Shown: positions 8,358-15,166 of the stretch, piece after piece
Layout: each line of letters opens with the position of its first letter
Position numbering within the stretch: the first letter of the stretch is position 1
NCBI GenBank assembly: GCA_013287135.1
Contig: JABDEK010000041.1
Coordinates: 1-35,181 of the forward strand
DNA from: Acidobacteriota bacterium
GTDB lineage: Bacteria > Acidobacteriota > Terriglobia > Acidiferrales > UBA7541
DNA: 35,181 bases
Reading direction: 5' to 3'
Notes under the pieces: model-generated
What the model saw: the letters and a program-made list of their open reading frames with translations, nothing else
What the model was told of the DNA's origin: nothing
Database searches by the model: none
Position numbers and translations under genes: made by a program

Positions 8358-8621
8358 CTACACGCGGTAGAAGCGTGATCTTTCCATTCGCTTGATCATG
8401 GCGGATGGCGCAATACCAAAGGCATTTGACAGACGCACGATCATCCGCAAGGTGGGACTCTGAACACCGCGTTCAATAGCGCTCAGGTACGTACGGTCGA
8501 TGCCGCAGTGTTTATAAACACCCATCTGCGACATCCCGGCAGCTTCACGAATCTCGCGCAAGACAATTCCAAAGGCCTTTTCGGGGCCTGATTTCGGTTG
8601 AACTTGCCGACGAAGCGGCAT
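8358..8621 (-). CDS. XRE-family transcriptional regulator
   Basis: The product is about 87 aa from the ATG at 8621 (an upstream in-frame ATG at 8660 would lie inside the operator-like repeat). The helix-turn-helix spans about residues 18-72: FGIVLREIREAAGMSQMGV, then CGIDRTYLSAIERGVQSP, then MIVRLSNAFGIAPSAM. A short basic tail ends the protein. Two GGTTATAA-type repeats lie immediately upstream and also face the divergent gene at 8693, so this regulator could control both. No partner toxin is recognisable beside it. Confidence 0.82.
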   Translation of the reverse strand: MPLRRQVQPKSGPEKAFGIVLREIREAAGMSQMGVYKHCGIDRTYLSAIERGVQSPTLRMIVRLSNAFGIAPSAMIKRMERSRFYRV

Positions 8622-8647
8622 GATGGATTTTAGTTTGACGGCTTGAT

Positions 8648-8675
8648 GGTTATAAACCAACGGGTTATAACCAAC
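8648..8675. promoter_or_regulatory. Paired GGTTATAA operator-like repeats
   Basis: GGTTATAAACCAAC (8648-8661) and GGTTATAACCAAC (8663-8675) are tandem copies of a near-palindrome; GGTTATAACC in the second copy is a perfect 10-bp palindrome. They lie between the divergent starts of the XRE gene (8621) and the sigma-2-like gene (8693), a natural place for an operator controlling both. Confidence 0.5.
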
Positions 8676-8692
8676 ATTTGTTTGAGGGCACC

Positions 8693-9085
8693 GTGAGGAA
8701 GAAAAGTACAGAAATGCCCTGCGCGAAGCAGATAGCCGTAGGCCGGGACAAAGGGCAAGTAGTTGCGGATCTTCGAGACAAGCAGAGTCTCAGGCGTTTG
8801 GCGATGGACCCAAAAAACGCGAACGCACTGATGGCTCTTTATGAAAGCCGTGAATTCGAAATAAGGGCGGCTGCAGTCCGGTGGCTCGGCAACAATCGCG
8901 ACATCTACGAGCAAGCTATCCATAACATCTTGGTCGCAATCGGTGGAAACGCGAGGGCTTACGATCCCGAATTAACGGATTCGACGGAGTGGGTACGCCA
9001 GTGCGCCGATGCAGAGGCGAGAAGACTGCGGCAAGCGGTAGACGCGGCTGGCAGTAGGGGCCGGCGTACAAGGCGGGCGGTGTGA
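8693..9085 (+). CDS. Orphan sigma-region-2-like protein lacking region 4
   Basis: The 130-aa product starts at the GTG at 8693, preceded by GAGGG (8684-8688). Residues about 38-110 (ALMALYESREFEIRAAAVRWLGNNRDIYEQ, with the AYDPELTDSTEWVRQ that follows) align by eye with the region-2 segment of the true ECF sigma factor encoded at 9686 (ALTVLFDRYHHLVFSIALRI through the NFDPRKGILKGWL part). The first 35 residues are basic. No region-4 helix-turn-helix follows; the protein ends in an Arg-rich tail (RGRRTRRAV). It may be a degenerate sigma factor, a decoy for the nearby anti-sigma factor, or an unrelated helical protein. The family relation is inferred from a manual alignment only. Confidence 0.6.
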   Translation: MRKKSTEMPCAKQIAVGRDKGQVVADLRDKQSLRRLAMDPKNANALMALYESREFEIRAAAVRWLGNNRDIYEQAIHNILVAIGGNARAYDPELTDSTEWVRQCADAEARRLRQAVDAAGSRGRRTRRAV

Positions 9086-9114
9086 GCCCCCGCGTAGTGC
9101 TCGGAAGAGATCAT

Positions 9115-9138
9115 GTCTCTCGGCAAAGTCCGAGAGAC
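9115..9138 (+). terminator. Stem-loop after the sigma-2-like gene
   Basis: GTCTCTCGG (9115-9123) and CCGAGAGAC (9130-9138) form a perfect 9-bp stem with a 6-base loop about 30 bp after the stop at 9085. There is no T-run after it, so it is either a weak terminator or an RNA-stability element. Confidence 0.4.
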
Positions 9139-9450
9139 GGGGAGGCTTCTGCAGGAAGGTGTCGACGCATCTGGCTGGTCGGAAAACAGAGCACAAATGC
9201 AAACAGTGCGATTCCAACGGTAACTTTAGTTCCTACTGAATGGTCGCCTGGCTTCGGCCTCTTGCGTGACGCCAGTTCCTTGCTTTGGCTTCCATTACAA
9301 GGTGCGTACTTGGCTGATTCGCGCCTCTCAGATGAAACTAGATCGTGTGTAGTTTGTTTACTGAGGAATAGCAGCCATACAAAGATATGCCAATGTTGCA
9401 GTAAGTTCTTTGGTTGTCATGACTTGCCAATTGTCGCCGGATTAAGGGGA

Positions 9451-9480
9451 TTGACAACAGAAAGCTCGAAGCGATACATA
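9451..9480 (+). promoter_or_regulatory. Candidate promoter upstream of the sigma factor
   Basis: A consensus -35 box TTGACA (9451-9456) is followed after 18 bases by TACATA (9475-9480), a weak -10. It lies about 200 bp upstream of the ECF sigma gene and points towards it. The -10 matches poorly, so the call is tentative. Confidence 0.3.
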
Positions 9481-9625
9481 CCAGTTCGCAGGGGTAGGTC
9501 GAGACGTGGTGGTCTGAGTAAGAGTCCCAACGGTCCCGTTGAAGGATTGTCCCCGGAAATCGTGGAGAGCGCAGCTTGACCGAGTGCGAGGCAAGGTCGA
9601 CGGCGAGTAATTTGCGCGCGGAAGG

Positions 9626-9645
9626 GTGGTCGGTTTCCCGACCAC
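9626..9645 (+). promoter_or_regulatory. Perfect hairpin in leader of sigma gene
   Basis: GTGGTCGG (9626-9633) and CCGACCAC (9638-9645) form a perfect 8-bp stem with a TTTC loop, followed by TTTC. It overlaps the earliest possible GTG of the sigma frame, which argues that translation starts further downstream. It could be a terminator-like attenuator or an operator. Confidence 0.4.
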
Positions 9646-9685
9646 TTTCAGCAATACACATCTTCCAGTTGGGGTCTATGAAGCC

Positions 9686-10309
9686 GTGAGCGCGAAAGAC
9701 AATCCTGTCAGCGCGGTGGCTCACTGTTATCCCGTCGATTCAGATTCCGACATCTCTAATCTTTCTGACGAAAAATTGATGCAATTCCTTAAGTGCGGCC
9801 GTCAAGATGCCCTCACAGTCTTGTTTGACCGGTACCACCATCTTGTTTTCAGCATAGCTTTGCGAATCGTGCGAGACCCGGGTGAGGCCGAGGAAGTTGT
9901 CCAGATTGTTTTTCTCGACATCTTTCGAACCGCGGCAAACTTTGACCCTCGGAAGGGCATACTTAAAGGATGGCTCTTGCAGTTCGCCCACCATGGTGCC
10001 TTGCACCGGAAGCGGCATCTCGTTGCCAACCACTTCTACCATTGGGAGGAACTCGAAGCTGTGTTAGAAAGTGGGGCGAGTTTCCCACTGGCAGGCGAAT
10101 CGCCCGAACTCACGCGGCTCGCGGAAGAGATGTTGGGAGAACTCAAGGCACGTCAGCGGGCGGTCCTCGAGCTGACGTACTACGAGGGGCTAACAGCGGA
10201 AGAGATCGCTGAGCGCTTGGGAGAATCTGTACACGCGATCCGACACGATCTATACCGTGGGCTCGCAGCTCTTCGGGCAGTGTTTGGGAACGGTCATGAA
10301 AAGCAATAG
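9686..10309 (+). CDS. ECF RNA polymerase sigma factor
   Basis: The product is about 207 aa if translation starts at the GTG at 9686. Region 2 reads LFDRYHHLVFSIALRIVRDP, then EAEEVVQIVFLDIF and FDPRKGILKGWLLQFAHH, with the conserved acidic and FDP-W elements of ECF sigma factors. Region 4 carries LKARQRAVLELTYYEGLTAE, then the EIAERLGESVHAIRHDLYRG helix-turn-helix. The start is uncertain: the frame opens at 9626, but that GTG is part of a hairpin. The next gene begins at 10296 inside the end of this one and is a zinc-finger anti-sigma factor, the classic sigma/anti-sigma pair. Position ahead of a TonB receptor and isopeptidase suggests it drives uptake of the lasso peptide in response to surface signalling; that link is inferred. 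Confidence 0.92.
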   Translation: MSAKDNPVSAVAHCYPVDSDSDISNLSDEKLMQFLKCGRQDALTVLFDRYHHLVFSIALRIVRDPGEAEEVVQIVFLDIFRTAANFDPRKGILKGWLLQFAHHGALHRKRHLVANHFYHWEELEAVLESGASFPLAGESPELTRLAEEMLGELKARQRAVLELTYYEGLTAEEIAERLGESVHAIRHDLYRGLAALRAVFGNGHEKQ

Positions 10310-11672
10310 CAAACTTGTGCGAGCTGCCATCCGCCTGTGGCCAAAAAGCCATGGACGTTATGAAGAAATGTGTGCGTTAGCTGCCACGGCCCAGCTTGGC
10401 GGCAAAGAAATGAGTGAATTGGACGCGCATATCTCCAGCTGCGATTCGTGCCGTGAGTTTCTGTGGTCCCTTGGGCAAGTAAGCGTGCAAGTCATGCCAC
10501 TGCTCGCTGAAAATGGTGCGCCCGCAGCGGACATTGTGCCGCCGGACGGCATGCGCGATAGGTTCCTATCACGGATTGCTTCGGAAGAGTTGGTCAACGA
10601 AATCAATGGAGGGCCGCGCCCGCAGCCGTTTGTTCTCAAAAAGTTACCATCCTCAACGTTCGGAAAAGTACAGGGTGGAGGCCAAGCCAGACATGTGGAA
10701 CCCGTCCTCTCCGGGCCAATGTCAAGACTGTTTTGGTTGCTGTCGCGGTCCGCGGCTGTGATGGCGGTCTGCGTGCTTGTGGGCACTGCGGCGTTTTATG
10801 CCGGCTTGTGGAAAGGCAAGCGCACACTGCGGCAACCGACTCAGGTGCAGGCGCCTGGCTCTGTGGGGTCTTTGGGCAATTCGTTGGTGGGTGACGATGA
10901 TCGTGTGAGCCAGCTTGAGGGCCAGAAATCCCAGATGGAAAGCACGCTTGCGAAGCTGAAACAGGAGCTTTCGGCTTCCCAGAGCGAAAGACAGTCCCTA
11001 AGCGATGAGTTGAATACGGCCAAAGAGAAACTCGCAGAACTTACGATCCAAGTGAAGAGTACTTCGGAGCACTCTTCTGCAGAACTGCAGGAAGCGCAGA
11101 ATAAGGTCGCCACACTTCAAAGCCGGGCCGAGGCGCTCAGTGAGCGACTCACAGAGTCTGAGGTCAAACTTGGTGTTCAGAAACAAATGAGGGAGGATCT
11201 GGCAGCGAAACTTGACACGACAGAAGAGGAGCTCCGCCGTCAGAACGATCTTAAGTCGGCCAAGCTAGAGTTGGGTGACCTCGTAGCCACACGGAACCTG
11301 CACATCGTGGACGTTTACGATGCGGATTCGAACGGAAAGCGGCCGCGCTCGTTTGGTCGAGTTTTTTATGTTGAAGGGAAATCACTCGTGTTTTATGCCT
11401 ATGACTTGGAGGCGCCCGGCCAGTTCAAGGCAAACGTGGTTTTTCATGTCTGGGGTGAGAAGGCTGGCGTTAAAGAGGTGGCCCGTAGCCTGGGCATTCT
11501 GCACAAGGACGAGGGTCAAAGTCGCTGGGCGATGACTTTCGATGATCCAAGAGTACTTGTCAAGATTAATTCAGCGTTTGTAACGACTGAAGTTGCGAGC
11601 AAACAGTACAGCGAACCCCACGGCAAGAAAATTCTTTTCGCGTACTGGGGAAACCAACCAAACCATCCATAG
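10296..11672 (+). CDS. Membrane anti-sigma factor with zinc finger and coiled coil
   Basis: The 458-aa product starts at the ATG at 10296, overlapping the sigma gene by 14 bp, so the two are translationally coupled. The cytoplasmic N-terminus has a ZAS-type anti-sigma motif with His45, Cys49 and Cys52 (HISSCDSC). One membrane helix lies at about 148-171 (LLSRSAAVMAVCVLVGTAAF). Outside the membrane there is a coiled coil of about 120 residues (about 202-325, heptads such as LEGQKSQMESTLAKLKQEL) and a globular C-terminal domain of about 130 residues (FGRVFYVEGKSLVFYAYDL, later ANVVFHVWGEK). The coiled coil could reach across the periplasm towards the receptor encoded next. The domain order is that of RskA/zinc-finger anti-sigma factors; the coiled coil is unusually long. 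Confidence 0.88.
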   Translation: MKSNSKLVRAAIRLWPKSHGRYEEMCALAATAQLGGKEMSELDAHISSCDSCREFLWSLGQVSVQVMPLLAENGAPAADIVPPDGMRDRFLSRIASEELVNEINGGPRPQPFVLKKLPSSTFGKVQGGGQARHVEPVLSGPMSRLFWLLSRSAAVMAVCVLVGTAAFYAGLWKGKRTLRQPTQVQAPGSVGSLGNSLVGDDDRVSQLEGQKSQMESTLAKLKQELSASQSERQSLSDELNTAKEKLAELTIQVKSTSEHSSAELQEAQNKVATLQSRAEALSERLTESEVKLGVQKQMREDLAAKLDTTEEELRRQNDLKSAKLELGDLVATRNLHIVDVYDADSNGKRPRSFGRVFYVEGKSLVFYAYDLEAPGQFKANVVFHVWGEKAGVKEVARSLGILHKDEGQSRWAMTFDDPRVLVKINSAFVTTEVASKQYSEPHGKKILFAYWGNQPNHP

Positions 11673-11823
11673 CTTGCTCTCCGTTAGCCGCTCTGCGTCA
11701 ACAACAAACCTCCTCCGATGATTGTCCTTGCGGGTGCACACCGACAGATCGAAATCATTTGAATTATCGATGGCGAATTTTTCGGGAATGGCGGCCACTA
11801 GAGAGACAAGGGGAGTCTACTCG

Positions 11824-14800
11824 ATGATGACACAGTCGCGTTTTCTGCGGGTCGTTAGTCCGTCGTTATTCATCGTTTTGGGGTTTGCTTGTGCTGTCAT
11901 GGGGCAAACCGAGACGGCTACAATTTCGGGGCTGGTGACAGACCGGACCGGTGCCGCCGTGGCCAGAGCGGAAGTTCGCCTTCAAAGTGTGGAGCGCGGG
12001 ACGGTCACATCGACGACTACGAACGATGCCGGCATCTACGTTTTTCCAAGCGTTCATCCTGGGCAGTACCAAGTCAGCGTGCAGAAACAGGGATTTAAAC
12101 AGATCGATTTGCTCGGTCTGATTGTTAATGTACAAGATCACATCGAGCAAAACTTCAGGCTCGATGTTGGCTCGGTTTCGGAAAGCGTGACAGTAGAGGG
12201 TGGGGCACCCCTTATCAACACAACCGACGCTGCGGTGAGCACTGTTGTAGACCGACAATTTGCGGAAAACCTGCCAATGAATGGGAGAAGCTTTCAGACG
12301 CTAATTCAACTCACTCCAGGAGTAGTTCTCGTTCCGAGCAACGGCAGTGATTCGGGGCAGTTCACCGTGAATGGACAGCGCGCAGACTCAAACTATTGGA
12401 TGGTGGACGGCGTGAGCGCCAACATAGGAACCGGAATACCGGGAAATCTTGAAGGCAGTCCCGGGAATGGCTTAGCTGGCACACTTGGGTCATTCAGCGC
12501 GGTGGGTGGAACAAACAGTCTAGTCTCGGTTGACGCTATGCAGGAGTTCCGGATTCAGACGTCCACGTATGCACCGGAATTCGGCCGCACCCCCGGGGGG
12601 CAGATCTCGATCGTTACTCGCTCAGGCACGAATCAGTTTCACGGTACCGCCTTCGACTATCTTAGAAATGATGCCTTAGACGCGAACGATTGGTTCGCAA
12701 ATTTCGCGGGCTTGCCTAAACCGCAAGAACGTCAGAATGATTTTGGCGGGACATTCGGTGGTCCGATTGTGAAGGACAAGACCTTCTTCTTCTTCTCCTA
12801 CGAGGGCCTTCGCCTGCGCTTGCCCCAGACTACCTTAACGACAGTCCCTGATGTCGCCGCACGCCAGAATGCCGTGCCCGCAATGCAGCCCTTCCTAAAT
12901 GCGTATCCCCTGCCTAATGGGGCTGACAACCCTGCGACGGGCGTAGCCCAGTTTAACGCCAGTTATTCCAATCCTGCGACGCTCGACGCTTACAGCCTGC
13001 GTGTCGACCATAAGTTAAGTAACAACTGGAATCTCTTCGCGCGGTACAGCTACTCTCCTTCCGAATTTGTTGACCGCGGTGGTTCGGCCGGACTGGGCGC
13101 CTTAAGCGTACTTCAACCGTTCCGTATCACGACACAGACGGCAACAGTTGGTGCTACGTGGATCATCACGCCAGCAATTACTGACGATCTGAGGTTGAAC
13201 TACAGCAGAACGAACGGTTCTAGTCAGTATCTTATGGATAACTTTGAGGGAGCTGTTCCGCTTGGATCCCTGCCATTTCCCAGTCCTTTCACCTCTCAGA
13301 ATGGACTGCTCAACTTCTTCATTTTTCCATTACTACACAGTCATATTTTTGACGGCGAATTCGAACATAACCGGCAGCAACAGTTCAATCTTGTTGACAG
13401 CCTGTCTGTGCAGACCGGTCGACACACTCTAAAGTTTGGAATTGACTTTCGACGGTTGTCTCCACTTAGTGAAAATTCGCCGTACTTACAAGCTGCGGCT
13501 TTTAGAAGCGTGCCGCTTAGCGAAAACGGAAATGCAGCCGTACATGTGATATCGGCTCAACTCGCTTCAACACTTCTACTCCGGAATCTAAGCGTTTATG
13601 GGCAAGATACCTGGCGAGTTCTTCCCCGCCTCACCGTGACCTTCGGGCTCCGATGGGACATTGACTTCGTTCCGCAGTCCCTTAGTGGTCCTGACTTGTC
13701 GGCTGCGACCGGTTTTAATTTGAACGATTTCTCCAATTTAGCTCTGGCCCCGCCCGGAACTGCGCCGTACAAGACCACATATGCAAATTTCGCCCCTCGG
13801 GTCGGGGTAGCTTATCAACTGGCTCAGGCACAAGATTGGCAGACCGTGCTAAGGGGAGGCTTCGGCGTTTTCTATGACCTTGCGAGTTCACAGGTGGGCA
13901 ATTCGATTGCCTATGGTAATTATCCATTTGGAGCTTCCAGATTCAGCCCCGGTGGTACTTTTCCACTGAGTGCTGCCGCCGCTGCACCTCCGCCAATCGT
14001 CGCACCTAGCGCGAGCAATTCTCAGATCCTGTTTGCCTTTGATCCGAGTCTCAAATTGCCCTACACACTGGAGTGGAATGTTGCTCTTGAGCAAGGACTG
14101 GGCAAGCAGCAGAGCGTGTCTGCCTCGTACATCGGTGCGGCCGGCAAGCGGCTTCTTCAAACAGCATCGGTATTGTCTCCGAACGCAAATCTGGAGCTCG
14201 CTCAATTGGTATCCAACGTCGGCACATCCGACTACAATGCGTTGCAGCTTCAGTTCCAGCGTCGATTGTCGCATGGTCTTCAGGCGCTGGCTTCATATAC
14301 ATGGTCGCACTCAATCGATACTGGTTCCGCTGGTTCTCTTGGAGTTGGCTCCAATGCGTTTTCGCCTTCTGCGATTGGAGGCTCAAACAGGGCAGCGTCC
14401 GACTTCGATATCCGACACGCTTTTTCGGTTGGGACGACGTACGACGTCCCCACCCCCAAGGCGAATCGGTTCGCCAGTGCCATCCTAGGAGGTTGGTCTC
14501 TGCAAAACGTCATTCAGGTCCGCTCTGCACCACCAGTGAGCATCCTGGATCAAGACTTCATTCAATTCAATGCTGGATTCGGCGGGAGTATTCGACCTGA
14601 TTTGGTTCCCGGACAACCTGTGTACGTGTTCGGGTCGCAATGTGCTTCTGTGTTTCAAGCGGCCGGAGAACTTGGCCCCGGGCAGTTATGCCCCGGCGGA
14701 AAGGGATTCAATCCAAGTGCGTTTGTGGGTCCTCCGACCGATCCGGTCACCGGCAACCCGGTCCGGCAGGGCAATGTACCAAGGAACTTCGTGAGGGGAT

Positions 14801-15081
14801 TTGGAGCGTCTCAGTGGGATTTTGCGGTTCACCGCGATTTTCCGATTCACGAATCGCTCAAATTACAGTTCCGGGCGGAGATATTCAACGTTCTAAACCA
14901 TCCGAATTTCGGACAGCCCAGCGGCTGCTTCGGTGCGTCCTGCTCTAACCCGTTCGGGCTGTCAACCCAAATGCTGGGACAAAGCTTAAATGGAGGGAAT
15001 TTAGGCGGCGGAGCCTTCAATCCACTTTACCAGATCGGCGGGCCACGTTCGATCCAATTTGCTTTGAAGTTGATCTTTTGA
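11824..15081 (+). CDS. Oar-like TonB-dependent receptor
   Basis: The 1085-aa outer-membrane protein starts at the ATG at 11824, with AAGGGGAG (11808-11815) eight bases upstream. A signal peptide covers about 1-27 (cut after CAVMGQ). A carboxypeptidase-regulatory-like beta domain follows at about 31-115 (ATISGLVTDRTGAAVARAEV; GIYVFPSVHPGQYQVSVQK), then a plug domain (LPMNGRSFQTLIQLTPGVV, later QFTVNGQRADSNYWMVDG and IVTRSGTNQFHGTAFDYLRN) and a long barrel ending in the aromatic RSIQFALKLIF. This architecture is the Oar/SusC-like type abundant in Acidobacteria. No typical N-terminal signalling domain is present, so coupling to the adjacent sigma/anti-sigma pair would need another route. Its place between the anti-sigma gene and the isopeptidase gene makes import of the lasso peptide, or of a related peptide, the likely job. 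Confidence 0.92.
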   Translation: MMTQSRFLRVVSPSLFIVLGFACAVMGQTETATISGLVTDRTGAAVARAEVRLQSVERGTVTSTTTNDAGIYVFPSVHPGQYQVSVQKQGFKQIDLLGLIVNVQDHIEQNFRLDVGSVSESVTVEGGAPLINTTDAAVSTVVDRQFAENLPMNGRSFQTLIQLTPGVVLVPSNGSDSGQFTVNGQRADSNYWMVDGVSANIGTGIPGNLEGSPGNGLAGTLGSFSAVGGTNSLVSVDAMQEFRIQTSTYAPEFGRTPGGQISIVTRSGTNQFHGTAFDYLRNDALDANDWFANFAGLPKPQERQNDFGGTFGGPIVKDKTFFFFSYEGLRLRLPQTTLTTVPDVAARQNAVPAMQPFLNAYPLPNGADNPATGVAQFNASYSNPATLDAYSLRVDHKLSNNWNLFARYSYSPSEFVDRGGSAGLGALSVLQPFRITTQTATVGATWIITPAITDDLRLNYSRTNGSSQYLMDNFEGAVPLGSLPFPSPFTSQNGLLNFFIFPLLHSHIFDGEFEHNRQQQFNLVDSLSVQTGRHTLKFGIDFRRLSPLSENSPYLQAAAFRSVPLSENGNAAVHVISAQLASTLLLRNLSVYGQDTWRVLPRLTVTFGLRWDIDFVPQSLSGPDLSAATGFNLNDFSNLALAPPGTAPYKTTYANFAPRVGVAYQLAQAQDWQTVLRGGFGVFYDLASSQVGNSIAYGNYPFGASRFSPGGTFPLSAAAAAPPPIVAPSASNSQILFAFDPSLKLPYTLEWNVALEQGLGKQQSVSASYIGAAGKRLLQTASVLSPNANLELAQLVSNVGTSDYNALQLQFQRRLSHGLQALASYTWSHSIDTGSAGSLGVGSNAFSPSAIGGSNRAASDFDIRHAFSVGTTYDVPTPKANRFASAILGGWSLQNVIQVRSAPPVSILDQDFIQFNAGFGGSIRPDLVPGQPVYVFGSQCASVFQAAGELGPGQLCPGGKGFNPSAFVGPPTDPVTGNPVRQGNVPRNFVRGFGASQWDFAVHRDFPIHESLKLQFRAEIFNVLNHPNFGQPSGCFGASCSNPFGLSTQMLGQSLNGGNLGGGAFNPLYQIGGPRSIQFALKLIF

Positions 15082-15166
15082 GATGACGCGGGCGGGCTGT
15101 TTGTGCATACCGACTCGAATCAAAGCGTAAGAAAGGTTTGGGGGCAAAGAAGCCTTAGAGGACGCA

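Larger units (their letters stand above)
9086..9685. other. 600-bp non-coding leader before the sigma factor gene
   Basis: No convincing gene was found. The stretch holds a perfect 9-bp stem-loop just after the orphan gene, a candidate sigma-70-type promoter and a perfect 8-bp hairpin close to the sigma factor start. Open frames here (for example 9082-9579) have irregular composition and no domain. The long leader suggests room for regulation of the lasso uptake arm. Confidence 0.4.

Noticed and set aside
9082..9579. 165-aa plus-strand frame after the sigma-2-like gene
   Set aside because: Irregular composition, no domain, no ribosome-binding site, and it runs through a perfect stem-loop; the overlap with the previous stop is probably chance.
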